Of a stretch of DNA of 64,000 bases, positions 42,906 through 56,244 are shown in pieces (position 1 is the stretch's first letter; the number at the start of each line of letters is the position of its first letter). The position numbers were made by a program, and so were the translations under genes. Location: the NCBI GenBank assembly GCA_038501785.1, contig JBAMJR010000188.1, positions 798,501-862,500 on the forward strand, read 5' to 3'. This DNA is from Myoxocephalus aenaeus. Taxonomy: Eukaryota > Chordata > Actinopteri > Perciformes > Cottidae. The notes under the pieces were generated by a model that had not been told where the DNA came from, ran no database searches, and worked only from the letters and a program-made list of their open reading frames with translations.

Positions 42906-44514
42906 ATATGATAGCACAGAGTGTAACAAACAAACACACCTTAGTGTTAATGTACAGTCCACAGGGGCAGGAAATGAAATGGCTGTTGACGTCCAAGTTG
43001 TTCCTGTGAGACAGAAAAAGCATGCAAATCATAAATATGTGTGTCGTTATCAACCGGCTCGTGGCATAAGCCAGCAGTGACAGATTTCCATATGTTTGCC
43101 TTGACAACTTATGGAAGAAAGAAAAGAAAAAAAATGAAGAGATGCCTGTCCACAACTGGTTTTAAATTGTGTTTGTGCAACTTGAGATTGGTGGTTGAAA
43201 ATATGGGAAACTACACACCATCCCTCAGACTCACATGTGACATATGGGGCAAATAATATACACTTCCTCCATCGCCTCCACAACAGACGATATGTACTGC
43301 TGCTCAAACTGCAGGTTCCTCTCGTACTCTTCAATAATAGACATTTCTGGGGCACAGAGAAAAGAAGAAGTCAACAGTTTTATTTTTACAGTGCGTCGGC
43401 AGAAATATCTCAACCCTGCCGCAAGCGTAGAATCACTTTGCTCTGTGGTATTTGTTTGAATATCTACGGTCACGAGTTTGGATCGAAGAAAAATAATAAT
43501 GAACAGGGTGATTTGACTTATGGAAAACGTAGTACCATGAGACAGCAGCTCCTGTTGGATTTCTTCCAGTACTGCCAGTTCATCATACTCCTTCATGACA
43601 CTGAACATCTGCTTGTGGGAGAAAAGACAGAAAACCTCCACTTGGTTATGGAACTCAAAACAAGCAGACTGATTTCATGTGAAGACTTATTTTGACATGT
43701 TTTTTTATTTTTTCTTAAAGGGCAGAGGTGAGCTCTCTCAGAGCAAAGAGCAGAAGGAGACCCAGAGGACCCATGGAAAGAGAGACAGAGCCAGGAGTAT
43801 AGTGTACCTCGTTAGGGAGGAAGAAAAGACTAACCGACCTCTGCCATGCCCTCCGGCCCCCACAGCGAGGGCAGCCTCCGGTCCTCGGACTGCAGGGCGC
43901 TCCACTCCTCCTCCATCACCTCCTGGACGATGATGGAGGCCCCCCCGCCGCTCCGCTGAGGGCTCTCCCCCGTCTGCCGATATCTATCCAGCAGCCTCGT
44001 CCGGCTGTTTTTCAGTCTGTCCACACAGCGCTACATAACACAGAGGAAGAGAAGAAAATAAATAATGACAATGATAATTACAGAAGGGTGTTAAACTGGA
44101 AAGAAGCAGCGGCGATAGTATATATACACATACACCTAACTAGTAGATGTATGCATACACCTAACTAGTAGATGTATGCATACACCTAACTAATAGATGT
44201 ATGCATACACCTAACTAGTATAGGTACACATACAGCTAGTTAGCTTAGTATATGTCCACATACAGCTAGCTTAGTATATGTACGCATACAGCTAGTATCC
44301 TATATGTACACATACAGCTAGCTTAGTATATGTACGCATACAGCTAGTATCCTATATGTACACATACAGCTAGCTAGCTGTCAGCCATTAGTTAGCTCGC
44401 TAGCTAGCTGACAAGTTAACATTCGCCAGCTGTGTTTCTCACCTGGCGGTACGTTTCCTTCCATGGCGGAGTGGTTCCTTTATAAAGAGAGCGGTGTCTG
44501 TGCAGAGCATCCAT
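42337..44514 (-). CDS. rpain: RPA-interacting protein, complete, 7 exons
   Basis: RPAIN binds replication protein A and carries it into the nucleus. Seven exons join in frame to 228 aa (human 219): 44443-44514, 43839-44030, 43536-43611, 43235-43346, 42940-43003, 42634-42774, 42337-42366. The N-terminal region shows RSLYK, PPWKETYRQRC and NSRTRLLDRYRQTG, followed by IVQEVMEEEW. The middle region has LAVLEEIQQEL. The C-terminal zinc-binding part has CPIC, then CPCGLYI, then CLHNPVFSV and MSC. The last exon is only 30 nt (VCDHLSIVL and stop), matching the short terminal CDTWAVIL-type tail of the mammalian protein. Exon 3 could start 3 nt later at a tandem CAG acceptor (caagcag), adding or dropping one Gln. 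It is divergent from the TTC39 gene, 2.25 kb away. Confidence 0.95.
42865..42903. repeat. (GT)n microsatellite in rpain intron 5
   Basis: A CG run (cgcgcgcg) followed by about 19 GT units, between rpain exons 5 and 6. Confidence 0.95.
44120..44395. repeat. Complex tandem repeat in rpain intron 1
   Basis: Units of about 25 bp, gtatgcatacacctaactag, recur about four times, then grade into longer units built from tatatgtacacatacagcta and gcttag. The array ends in (gcta)n-type sequence, agctagctgtcagcc, about 45 bp before the first rpain donor. Confidence 0.85.
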
Positions 44515-46763
44515 CTTTGCTTAGCGAGGGTAAAGTGACATAAATAATAAAAGAACCAATACTGGCTAAAACTGGGGGAGACTTCTAAAACCAAAACATT
44601 TCAGCGTTTTAACCCCGTGACCCGGAACCTGACGTGCGCTGCGTTGCATTGCATGATGGGTCTTGTAGTTCTCTGCTGTTGTGAAAAATAGTTCCCCTGG
44701 ATTCAGGGACATTTTTTTATTTTAGATTTGCCACAAAAGTGAAAATAGTCTTTTTCTTTTCCTGTGTTGATTTGATTCCTTCGAATTATGTTTCAAAGCC
44801 AGGAATGGCATTACGGTGAAATAATTATTAATAATGTTAATAAACTCCTAATTGTTGTGTAGGCCTGAAAGTGATCAAACACCGTGTCTAAAACCTATGG
44901 AATCAGCTTTTAGATAGAGATAGATCACATTTTGTCTCCCAGAGTAAAATGATTATTTGCTCAACATTGTCAGTCTTGAAGGTTGATAATAAATTGTGAT
45001 CCCACTGAAAAACGTGGTCTATCAATAACATGTGGGCTACTGAACACTCAAAGGTTGCTGAAGCAAACTTTAAGGGGGAACAACGCCCATTTTCCAAATT
45101 CATATGTGTGATTCCAATGCTCCAAGACAGTCCAAAAAATATGGGCAAACATGAACGACTCTCCCAAATCCCCAAACTAGAGTGCTAAAACTCATATTCG
45201 TGATGTCATCAAGTAAAGTGTGGAACTGCTCCATAGACAAATTGCAGCGTCCACAATCTGCATACAATTCTCCACATACACACATTGTGTGTACTATCGC
45301 TCAACATACTTTTACGTGAATAAACAGTCGTAACTATCTTTTTTGGACGCGCTGAACTGTAATAACCGCGTCTCCTACTGAGCACTTCCACGCGTAACCA
45401 CGGAAACCCGTGATAAACCTTATGTCGCCAAATGATTTGTGAAAATCACAAAGTCTGATTTAAGTAAAAGAAATATCTATATTAGCAAAGTGAAATCTCA
45501 CATCTGCAATTACAATTGTTTGTAAAAGAACTGTCTGCCACTACCGCATAGCATTGTGGGATATATAGTGCTCAAGTGTCCAGTGTGCGTGTGATATTTC
45601 GACGGAAATAGTATGCAACTATTGGTTTAATACAAAAAATTCGGACACATAAAATGTCACATCCTATTTTTGCGTACTAAATAGCATGTCAGTCAGTATG
45701 GATGTTGGACGCAGCCATAGTCAATGGACAGACATTTTGAGCCCTTTATGAACCCTTTCCATAAGTCAGCATCAGATGCCGACTTTGCCCAAGGGAATTA
45801 CCCATAATTCATTGCAATGTGACGTTAAACATGCAGTTACCAATGGAAGAATGGAGACGTAAAAAAAAGGTAACCAATAAACAAAGAGGCACGTGGGTGT
45901 TCAGCCCGATAAATAACATTTACACAACAACATTAAGGATTAAAGATGGAACTAAAAACACATGAAATCAGAGGAATGCAAGCAGAAATTACACATATAT
46001 GTATTACACAGATTTATTCATCAAATATTTCATTTTGTTATTGAAGCTGTTTTGACAAAAACGAGTCAATACTTTATTTAAAATGACGTCTCATCTCTTG
46101 AGGAAAGAGCCTGGAAGACGTTCAAATCAGGGAGTAAAAAGTATAAAATAAATGTTTTGTTTCATAGTCATTTGCACCAGTTCAGGCCCTCACAGCCTCT
46201 CTCACTCAACCACTTAGCAGGTGACGTCAGTAAGTCCCTGAGGGTTCAGGGTTTTAGGGTTCAGGGGGGACATTGGGTTCGGGCCTTAATACTCGATGAC
46301 GTCACGCTCCTCTGGTTTCTAGGCTTTGAGAGAGAGTAGCTCGCGCTCACAAACGGACAACACGTATTGGAATTCCTCACGCTGGGGTCGGCGCTCCCTT
46401 TGAACCCGTCGAGGGAGGCGACCACTTCAAACAGGGTATGTGTTTTAATGTGTGCGTGGCAGCGACGTCACAGGGGAGGAGTCGGATGAGCATCGACGGT
46501 GCGCTCCGCTCGCGCAGGATCCTCACAGACGAGCGCGTGCCATCACCTTCGGAGCACTTGACAGTAATTAAGCGACGCCAACTTCCGCGCGGACTAAACC
46601 CCCGAAAGCTCGGTTCCCCCAGGTGTTCTGACGCGGTGAATGCATGGTGGTAGTGCTGCGAGCCCCTGCTGAGCTGCTAACAGGTGTCGGGACGCGCGCG
46701 CGACCCGCCCGAGGAGAGAGAGAGAGCGAGAGAGAGAGCAAGAGAGAGAGAGAGACCGAGACC
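44515..46763. other. Divergent rpain / TTC39 upstream region
   Basis: This 2.25-kb stretch lies between the start codons of the two divergent genes. No coding exon was recognised. The right end is CG-rich (46,380-46,720), with a GA run just before the TTC39 start, and is the likely TTC39 promoter and 5' untranslated region. A short ggttttagggttcagg run near 46250 is not a telomere array. Confidence 0.6.
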
Positions 46764-47267
46764 ATGTCCAATGGGAAAGACGCAAATGCTGCAGAAAAGT
46801 GAGTACGCGCAACTGACGCGCAACAAAAAAAAAGTTTGTCTTCCTCTAAAAGATTTCATATCTTAAACAGTTTGGGATTCTGTGAAGGAGGAAAAAACAA
46901 TAAACCTGTGCAGGAAAGAAGTTGCTATAATAGAACATTTACCAGGAAATGCTTTTTTTTTTTAGTCGTCGTTTCCTTGTCTCCTTCTGACGTAGTGTTG
47001 TCACGAAAATAGTTCCAGCTCCAGACAGCAGCGGGGTCTGGGTGGTAAACAAAACACGGCCGACTGAAAACACAACATGTGGATCAGAATATGTAATATT
47101 ATATTGATTTAGAATATGCAAGTGTGTCCTGCATCTTCTAAATCAATATAATATTACATATTCTGGTCCAAATTAAGTGTTTTCAGTCGGCCGGAAATAG
47201 GATGATGATCCTATTGCATTGTGTGTTTTGTGGAAATACTTTTTATTTTACTTTGATTGGGGTTTAG

Positions 47268-47302
<35 letters not shown>

Positions 47303-50300
47303 GCTACGTCGCCCATGTTGTGTGTTGTGTGCTGCAGCTCCTCCCAGATGACTCTGAAAGAATGCCTGGACGAGTGCATGGAGGCCCTGGACCTCTTCCT
47401 CAACAACCACTTCAACGAGAGCCTGGAGAAGCTGCGGCCAAGGTAACACAATGTACCCACGAGTCACGCTTTGGCTCCTCTGGGCGGGGGATTGAACCGC
47501 GTTGCCTTCAGGTCCCTGCAGCACGTTCACGGCGGTGCGTTGATGTCGGCCGTATTCCGGTCTCGGTGCTCTCGGCCCGACGCTCTCGCAGCGTGAGGGT
47601 GGCCCCTGTGAGGGCCCTTGGGTTTTCCAGGATACGAGGTGTTTGCTGAAGCTGACGCCCAAAGGCCTAACGGATCCGAGAGCCAACAGAATGGCAAGCG
47701 GAGCAAAAAGATCAACAGTGTGCACAAGACTTGCCTGGGAACGGCAGCAGGGAGGAGATAGGAAGCGTAAAGAGAAGCACATATATTTCACTCTTATCTT
47801 TTTCTCAACAGGAAAATGCATGAAGGGCCGGCCTCTCGCCTCTTGTTTGCTCACAGTGTGACGTTGTATTGATTACTGCCACTCCACGTCCCCCCTGTGT
47901 AGAATCGACGAGAGCATGTACCACGCTCTTATCTACGCCACGGTGCTGGAAATGCAGGCCATGATGACTTTCCAGCCGGAGGACATCAGCAACGCGGGAA
48001 ACACCATGAAGAAGGCCCAGGAGGTCTGCCAGAGGTCAGCATGGTCACGTGACCCTCGACGTGTTTCATTTTGTGCTCAAAAAGCGCCGCTAACTTTTTA
48101 TCTTTCCCCTCAGTCCGTGAGCCCGACAGGCAAAGTTAACACACAGTTCATTTCCATGGCCCGATTTGAATGTGTTTGCATGAGAGGAGCCATTGTAGCC
48201 TAGCGGCTGCTAAGATAGCAGTGCTGGACACATGTTGTAATTAGCGGATGATTGCTGTCTGCAAATATGTGGTTAGCGGGAATTAGCAACAGAATAATGA
48301 TTATTATTTTTTGCATGCTGAAGTATTGTTTGGTGTTTCAGGTTCCGACGGAAGTCCCCGGGTTTGTCTAACAAGTCGGCCGGGGGTTCGCTTACTGAAG
48401 GTAAAAAGTCCACAGTAAATGCTCTGTGTACTTTTAGTTAGATTTGTTTTCCTTATTTCAATGGCGATAACGTAAAGTTGTCGTATATCCATTTCGTTTT
48501 CAATTGGGTTTGATCGTTAATCTGTTTAACCCGCGGTATCGAAAGAGAAAAAAAAGGCCCATACTAATTTGCTCGGGGTTGTCAACTTCTCCGTATTAAC
48601 AATGCTTTTTTATTGTGTACTTGCAATTTTCCACTGACATTCAACAGCCATCGAGAAAACGGCTCTGTGAAGCTGAACCGAGGTGCAGTGGTGTTTTTAA
48701 AGAACACAAAATGCTAGCATGCTACATTAGCATGCTACAGAGCTGCGACTGACAACAAACCTTTAGCATTCATGGGTGTGTTGTGTCTCGGCATCTCTGA
48801 GCTGGACAACAACATTCTATGGCAAGGGCATGATAGCATACACATGACATATAACTGCATCGTATCTTAATCACTCAAAATGTAAGCAGACTAAATATGG
48901 CGGCCACTTTTACGAGTTGGCTTTGAGCCTTGTGCTAACGTTATCACAACGACAATGCTAACAGAGGGTTAGCATGCTCTCCATTCGCAAATCAGTGGCG
49001 GACTCGAAAAGGCCGCTGAGGCTGATGGGAATGTCGTGAGCTTTTTGAAAATATTTGGTCACGAGACAAATTTTAAAAAAGCGATCATGTCACTAAATAA
49101 GAGGACAGAGGATCACCAAATAATTACAATTCATCCTGAGACATGAATGTCTGCAATTGTATGTTATTTATTACTAAATGTGTGTGTGTATGTATGTGTG
49201 TGTGTGTCTGTGTGTTTTTGCAGTGCAGCTTCATGCTGAAGTGTGTTACGCAGAGTGCCAACTCCAAAGATCCGCTCTCACCTTCTTACAGGTGGGAAGG
49301 CTCAGCCACTATTTACACCTCCTCCATGAAATATATATATATATATACATGATGCAGGTTTTCAAGACTGTATAATTCTAAATAATTGTGTGAATATGGC
49401 GCATGCAAATTCCACTTTATCATCTTCCATTTTATAGAGTGAAATTCGGCCTCTTATTTATTTATGGGTTTATTTTTTGCAGGACGAGAACATGGTGAGT
49501 TTCATCAAAGGGGGGATCAAAGTACGAAACAGTTACCTAATTTACAAGTAAGTAAAGTGATAATTAGTGAATGTCACCGGCCTGTAATGTTAACGTGCAA
49601 TAAGAATTGTTCCAAAAGTATTTCTTATGGTTAGTATTTAAGGTACACCAGCAATTTTGCCTTTCATAGTTTTGTAGTAAACCTATTAAGGAGTGACCAT
49701 CATGTTTTTCTGTTTCATTTTTTTTTTTTCTAGCAAATTTATGCTTTTCTTTCTTTTAAATTAATTTAAAAAAAACTTGGAGTAGATTTTTTTCCCCTCC
49801 AAATAGTATCTTTATTGTTAGGCTACATTATGTTTTATAAAAAATATATATATATTTAAACCTATAATGGCCCAAAATCATACAGAGTATCTGGTATGGA
49901 GGTTATTAAAAGAAAAGAAAAAGATGCTGTTGAGTTGCCTTTTGGGAAATTAAGGATAAAGGGTTTTTAGAGTCAAGAGTCCTAACCTTATGAAAGTACA
50001 ACGTTAAATGCATACATTTTCTCTCTTCGTCACATTTCATACACAGTATTGTTTTTAGTTTTATTAGTGTTTTTAAACGATTGACACGTTGTTTTCTTCA
50101 TCCAGAGAGCTGCATTCCTTCATCAAGTCTCACAGCTGTCTGGAAGGACCCAGCCACGTGCACTTGGAGGGAGGGATATCATTTGGAATAGGGGCGTTTA
50201 ACCTGGTACGTGTCTTTTGAACCTCCTCGGTTCACTGTGTGTTGTGTGTAACCGTGTGTCTTCTTCCTTCACAGACACTCTCTCTCTTTCCTCCGAGGAT

Positions 50301-53300
50301 ACTCAAAGTCTTGGAGTTCGCCGGATTTGCCGGAGACAAGGTGCGATACTCGCATTTCCTCCGTTTATGCGTTTCCACTCCTTCACTCCCCATAACACTC
50401 ATGGGTGTGGTCCCGTGTTTTTTAGGAGTACGGTCTGTCTCTGCTGCACGCCGGTGCGACGGGGATGAATCTGCGCTCCATGCTGTGCGCTCTGCTGCTG
50501 CTCTGCTACTACACCTTTCTCACGTTCATACTGGGTAGGCCCGGGAACCCGTCGCCCCAAAAATCGCAGATTCGGTTCGTTCAGATCTGTGCGATAAGCT
50601 GCACGACGTAACATGTCGCGTCTCTGGTCTGTCCTCTCAGGCACAGGCGAGGGAGACGTGACTGAAGCGGAGAGGCTGCTGAAACCGTTCCGTCTCCGCT
50701 ACCCACGGGTGAGTGTCAATGAGGATTATTATTAACTATTCATAAATCGCTTTCTCTGGAAGGAAAAAAAACTAGGGACTTTCTGACGTGTTAATCCTTA
50801 TGTGTGCTATCAAAGGCTACAACTAAAAGAGGACTCATTCCAAGCTACGCCAATGGTTTGAACAAATAAAGCCAAATCCAGCAGTGCCTTTAAAACTTGT
50901 ATCTCTACTGACCAGCAGGGGGCGACTCCTCCGGTTACAAGAATAAGTCAGACTGTATAGAAGTCTATGAGAAAATGACTCTACTTCTCTCTTGATGTAT
51001 TCCCTCAGTAAACATTGTAAACATGAGTTTATGTCTCAATCTCTAGTTTGAAGTCTTCTTCAATACAGCATGATGCTCATTTAGTACATTATGGTCATTT
51101 AGATGTCGCCACCTTGTGATTGACAGGTCACTGGCGCTACCAGAGCCGTACAGGGCGTCTCTACGTCACTCCTCTGCCGTTCAAATATGTTCACTTCGGT
51201 TCACTGCTTGCAAAAAAGCAAGATGGCGACGGCCAAAATTCAAAAAGCCAAACTCAAGGTGTCGAGGCTCAAACCTTAATCCATTTAATATTCGAGCCAC
51301 TAGGGGGCGAACGGGAGAACAAGTTCGGACGCGTGTTCTGCCACAAACAAATCCAATGTCCAGGGCGCTGTGTCTCTTTGATCCATTTATTAATCAGCAA
51401 TGTCCAATAAACTTGAATTAAATAAGTCTTACATGTTGCAGCACAAGACAGGATACAGCACTAACACCTTGACACGACCACGGTCGAAAACTATTTCGCT
51501 TCCCATCCACACACCTGTTCCCATCACCTGGCACTCAGCTATATGCTCTTTTAACTGAATGTGCCACCCTGTGTCCAAATAAAGGAACTACATGTCCCCA
51601 CTACCACCCAGTGATTCCCTCAAACAATAAAACCCATTTTGGCTCCAACACAAGGCTTCTAAAACACAGTCTACAAACCAATGGGTGACGTGAGGGCGAC
51701 TACATCCCCTCTCATAGACAGTCTATGGTTTGGAAGTGTTGTGAACGTCTAGTGGATGAACAAAGCACATTGAGATGTATATATATATATAAAAAAAAAA
51801 TGTGTGTGTGTGTGCTATTAAGCATCAAATGAGTCCTCCCATGAAAGCAGCTACCCATTACCTCAAACTAATGTATTTTTCAGAGGAGCTCGCCATCACA
51901 AGGAAGTATATTTAGCTTTGAATGTCAGCATTTCGGGTTTGGGTGTTTCCGTTTTTAACAATGGAGAGCCAGAGACTGGAGGAAGCTATGCAGCTCACCG
52001 CCTAGCTTCTAGAACCATTGGGTTACTCTATTTACTCTGTCTGGCAAACGGTATACAGTTGTAAAGTCCCCTGGTGTAAAGACTCGTCCTACCTCACTAA
52101 ATAAAACATGTAAATCATGTTTTATGAGGTTGTGCAATAGATGCATGACATGGTGAGAGGGCGTCTGTAATATGCTGCTTGTTCTTATTACTGGTTGCGT
52201 AATATGTGCAATCTAGTGGTTATGATGCGCTTCAGTCCATGTTGCTTTGTTTATATGTTTGTTAGTACTTTTGAGGCAGCTATATAAGACGATATGTTAC
52301 GTGTAGACGGACATTAAAGTAGATTGTATCGTAGGGCTGGAGGATGTGGCCCAAAATATTCTCACGATATGTTGTTATTTACATTGATTGATGTCGAGGA
52401 TAAACATTAAATAATAATGCTCATTCTACATCTTTAAAAATGTTCTCCTTAGAACCGAGCCTTAAAAGATCCCCAGCAGCCCGCGAAAACGGAGCCTGAA
52501 TTCTTCATCAGGAGGTCTTCCTCACTCTCCAAGTCCTCGTACTCCCATGAATCGATACCAACGCCACTGATGTGACATAGCAAACAAAACATCACAGTCT
52601 GGCCTTACAAGAGCATACAAGTCCATTTTACATGTTCATAACACAATTCAACCATAAATATTAACATAAACCATAAATATGACTCAAGTCACTCGAAAGT
52701 GACTCGAGAGAGAGCTCCCCAAATTATGAAAATATACATTTTCATATCCCTAGCTTGATGCCACACATGAATGGCGCACCTTTCTGGAAGGCTTACGACC
52801 TACAGAAGCCAAATCCCTTGTCAGACAAAGCCTCAGCAAGGCTTGGTGTGTTTTGGTGCATCTGCTTGAGCAGAGCCCCTCAGTTGTGGAACCAGAGACG
52901 TCCAAGGTCCAGGAAGAAAGTTAGGGCATTTTAGCTCTCAGCTGATCTAAAACTACAGTTCACGAAATCTGCACTAAATTAATTACTACAAATATTAACT
53001 TCACTTAATCAAAGTCAAACTCGGTCAAAAAAAGCAGTCATATGCATAACTAAAAAGAGGAAATACATCCTGGAAGTTTTTTTGTTTTTGGAATTATTTG
53101 TTTTATTGTTTTTCTTTCCAATAAACCAGTAACACATATACTGCTATATTCTTAACTGGTGTGTTAAGTGTTTTCTGTATATTATACCTTTTTGAAATTA
53201 TTCAAATAGCCCTTGTGGTTGAGGAGATGATCTGGATTTAGTATGGGTATGCAAAGCAGTCGCAATTTATGAGAAAACACGGCTCATGTTTAAAGAAACC

Positions 53301-55521
53301 ATAAAATGTGTTTACAATATACAATAATGTGTTATCCGAACGCGTCAGGTTTTTGAGGGTTGACTACATATGAACATACACCACACTTCTTGTTCCAATA
53401 GTGAAACATTTTGCAGCTGCAACAAGTAGGCTGCAGCGGAGGCTACGGCGTATCGACTGTTCGTCTGGTGTTTTTGTAGTCGAGGAAATCTGGTTAAAAA
53501 ATAACTTTATCGAAAATAAACCTCATAAATGTCAAGATCTTAAACGTATCGTAACCAAACATTTTGCTGGTTTGACCAGGCTTTTAAAAGGAACTGCGAT
53601 GATATTACACTTCAAGATTAGATTACTGGTCATGGGTAAAACAGAAAAATTCCTCATGAGTTGCATTATGGGAAATGCAGGAACCAGTGTTATCGGACTT
53701 CACCCATACTAGGGAGTAAAAGTCAGGATATGACGGCATCTGCTGCATCTATTTTGACCGTTCGGATTTCAATGCGTCTCTCATGAGTACTCCAACTTTA
53801 CTATACGTCACTTAAGTACTCCATTAAATGAAGATTCAGTTTTCTTTTTATCTAATTTCTGTAGTTTGGGCCATCATTTCTACATGATTTAATGATAATG
53901 CATTGATTGCCCGGTCAGACTGGGCTACTTCCAGGTACTTTGACCCACCGTACTTGCCATCTTTAATGCTCCCTTACACATTTCCTTTGCAGTGATGGAA
54001 AGTAGTTCAGATCATCAGGATGAACACCATTGTTTTCTTTCCCCGTCATTTGTTTTTTCTACATCTCAGCAATTAGCTTCAGTGGTTAGAGTGAGCACAT
54101 CATTTATGTAATTCGCCAATAATTGTATGTTGTATGCTAATGTTTGTATTGCATCTGCTGCCAGTTCCTCAATATCACTCGTGTTCTTTTCTCTGGGCGC
54201 AACCTGGTTTGTGTAATTGTTCAATTTTCACACCTTCATTGTGTCTCAGCTCTTTCTTACAGATCCCTCCTTCCACTCGCGCGGTTTCTCTTTTCTTTCC
54301 ATCGTCCAGTCATCGTCCAGTCATCGTCCCCGCCCTGTTTACTTTTGTCCGACGCTCACTCCACCTTCCTCGCACGCAGTCGCTTCTGAGCGCCGCAGAG
54401 TCTTGGTTTTACACGCTATCACTCCTACCGTTCCACCTGACTCACATTCTCGTACATTCAGTCCCTGTTAACACTCCACCTTTTACCCACACTACGCCCA
54501 TCCCAGAGAACAAACTCAGCGCTCTGACACAATGTGTACAAAACCAGAATGGAAATGTCTTGGTTGTCAAGAGTAATTGCAAGACAACAGGTCTGCCTGC
54601 AGATAGGTGGTTATATAAGAGACAGATGAGTGACGTGTAACGCTGGAGGCTGATAAGCATCCATCTATACATCTGTATTTCCTTTTTCTTCTGTCCAGGG
54701 AGCAATATTCCTCTTTTTTGAAGGCAGGACTGAAGAGATCAAGGGGAACATTGATGAGGTGTGTTTCATAAATGTTTTTAACGGGGTGTGTGTGTGTGTG
54801 TGTGTGTGACATTGTTACATATCCTTGTGCTTCACCCCCTAAAATGACCATTTTGTATATAAATTACTCACCACGTCACCTTGAATTAAAGATCTTTTTT
54901 ATTTATTTATTTTTTTTTTTTTTTTTTTATATGGTAACCCTTCTGGTACCTTTTGTTGTTGATAATAAATAATACTTCCCAAACACATACATCGCTGAAA
55001 CCTTACTATTTAAAACAGAGTGCCTGTTCAATACATCAATCCATCAGGGCCTTTTCTACTTAGGTTTTCACGCATTCAAGGTAACACAGGGTGAGTGATC
55101 TGATATCCAAAGGGTCATGTGGAATCCCTTTAATGTGCTGTACGCTGTGTGCTGCCAGGCGGTGGCCCTCTTTGAGGACGGCTGCAAGGCCCAGCAGGCG
55201 TGGAAGCAGTTCCACCACATGTGCTACTGGGAGCTGATGTGGTGCTTCACCTACAAGCGGGCGTGGAAGATGGCGTACTTCTACGCAGACCTGCTGAGCC
55301 AGGAGAGCCGCTGGTCCAAGGTAACGGGACGGTCGGGGCGATCTCTCTCGATATATAAACCTGTGCGTCGAAAATCATCTCGAGAAAGAAAAATGAGCGA
55401 CTCCTGTCTTTGTGCTTCCTCCCTGCTAGGCCATGTACGTTTACATGAAAGCTGCTTACCTCAGCATGCTGCGTGAAGACGAGTCCAGGCCTTTTGGGGA
55501 GGACGAGGTCGAGCTCTTCAG
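46764..55521 (+). CDS. Tetratricopeptide repeat protein 39 family, closest to TTC39A; 3' part missing
   Basis: Thirteen coding exons with matching phases give 373 aa: 46764-46798, 47338-47442, 47903-48034, 48342-48400, 49224-49291, 49483-49547, 50106-50205, 50275-50340, 50426-50534, 50641-50708, 54699-54758, 55159-55320, 55430-55521. Diagnostic stretches are ECMEALDLFLNN, YHALIYATVLEMQAMMTF, LTFLQDENM, FIKGGIKVRNSY, LILEFAGF-type KVLEFAGFAG, FILGTGEGDVTEAE and WKQFHHMCYWELMWC. These match the TTC39/Iml2-like family; wording is nearer TTC39A than B or C. Family members are about 570-680 aa with C-terminal TPRs. Here the chain stops at VELF plus a phase-2 donor, and the expected following exon (family motif IAGKS, then FAVRKSRR) was not found up to 64,000. 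TTC39B acts in lipid metabolism; the role of TTC39A is not settled. Confidence 0.9.
47057..47193. repeat. 137-bp foldback with about 63-bp arms
   Basis: In intron 1 of the TTC39 gene, arms starting cggccgactgaaaacac and ending gtgttttcagtcggccg pair over about 63 bp with a roughly 11-nt loop. A 12-bp inner block is mismatched. It looks like a MITE. Confidence 0.85.
50709..54698 (+). other. TTC39 intron 10 (4 kb)
   Basis: Apart from the interspersed repeat at 50905-51730 and short AT and GT runs near 51780, nothing coding was recognised. A 168-codon open frame at 54134-54640 has no recognisable motif and lies inside the intron, so it is not called. Confidence 0.7.
50905..51730. mobile_element. 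Probable interspersed repeat in TTC39 intron 10, interrupted
   Basis: The stretch begins with gaccagcagggggcgactcc and gactgtatagaagtctatga, continues through caagatggcgacggcc, and ends in catagacagtctatgg, the inverted partner of the start. I recognise this layout from fish genomes as a common non-autonomous repeat. The block about 51275-51668 looks like a later insertion, because the sequences on either side would be contiguous in the usual repeat. Family name not assigned. Confidence 0.5.

Positions 55522-55524
<3 letters not shown>

Positions 55525-55609
<85 letters not shown>
55525..55609. repeat. (CA)n microsatellite abutting a TTC39 donor
   Basis: About 42 CA units begin 3 nt after the donor of exon 13 (GTACAC at 55522). 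Confidence 0.97.
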
Positions 55610-55612
<3 letters not shown>

Positions 55613-56238
55613 CTGTTGCATGACCTATCCCGGGAACACACTCCTGAGGCTGATGACATACTTTAAACAAAGTGAGGCTTGTACCTGTCTGTGTACTTTG
55701 TGCAGGATTAACGAGTGTATTTTCTGGGGAGGGAGATCAGAGCTGCATCATCTCACATACTGCAATGTCTACTGACAATTCTAAAATGCACTGGAAGTCA
55801 TGGGAATGAGGTTTGCTTGTTGACGTTCCAGTAAAAAGGTCGACACTCATATGGAATGACAGAGGTCACTGTTGGCTGGTAGATAGTGACCCAAGTTCCC
55901 TCTTGGATGGCATGGAGTGACATTAAAACGCCATGTGTGAAAATAAATGAGCTAAATAATTCTATATTATTCTTTAAACAAGATTTGTTATGTTTTTGAA
56001 CATGTATATAAATAAATAAATAAAAAAGTGATGCGCTATCTACATATTATCTAAGAACCATCAGAATTATAAACAAATCTATGAATACCACTCTACATGT
56101 TGAATTTGGTTTGGAACTTTTTTTTTTAAAGAAAAGTTGGTCCCCACTTAACCTGTATAGATTGTAGTCCCCTCTTTGCCTATACAAAATAAATAAATGG
56201 TAATAAACACCACTTAAACTTTTAGTTTTCCATTTTTT

Positions 56239-56244
56239 TTTATT
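56239..56244 (-). terminator. Candidate polyadenylation signal of the SET-kinase gene
   Basis: AATAAA on the - strand, about 117 bp after the stop codon of the alternative last exon at 56361-56570. Confidence 0.5.

Noticed and set aside
43195..43695. 166-codon + strand frame
   Set aside because: It is antisense to rpain exons 3 and 4 and their intron.
46240..46275. ggttttagggttcagg run resembling telomere repeats
   Set aside because: Only two imperfect units; not an interstitial telomere array.
54134..54640. 168-codon open frame in TTC39 intron 10
   Set aside because: No recognisable motif, low-complexity Ser/Leu/Pro content, and intronic position.
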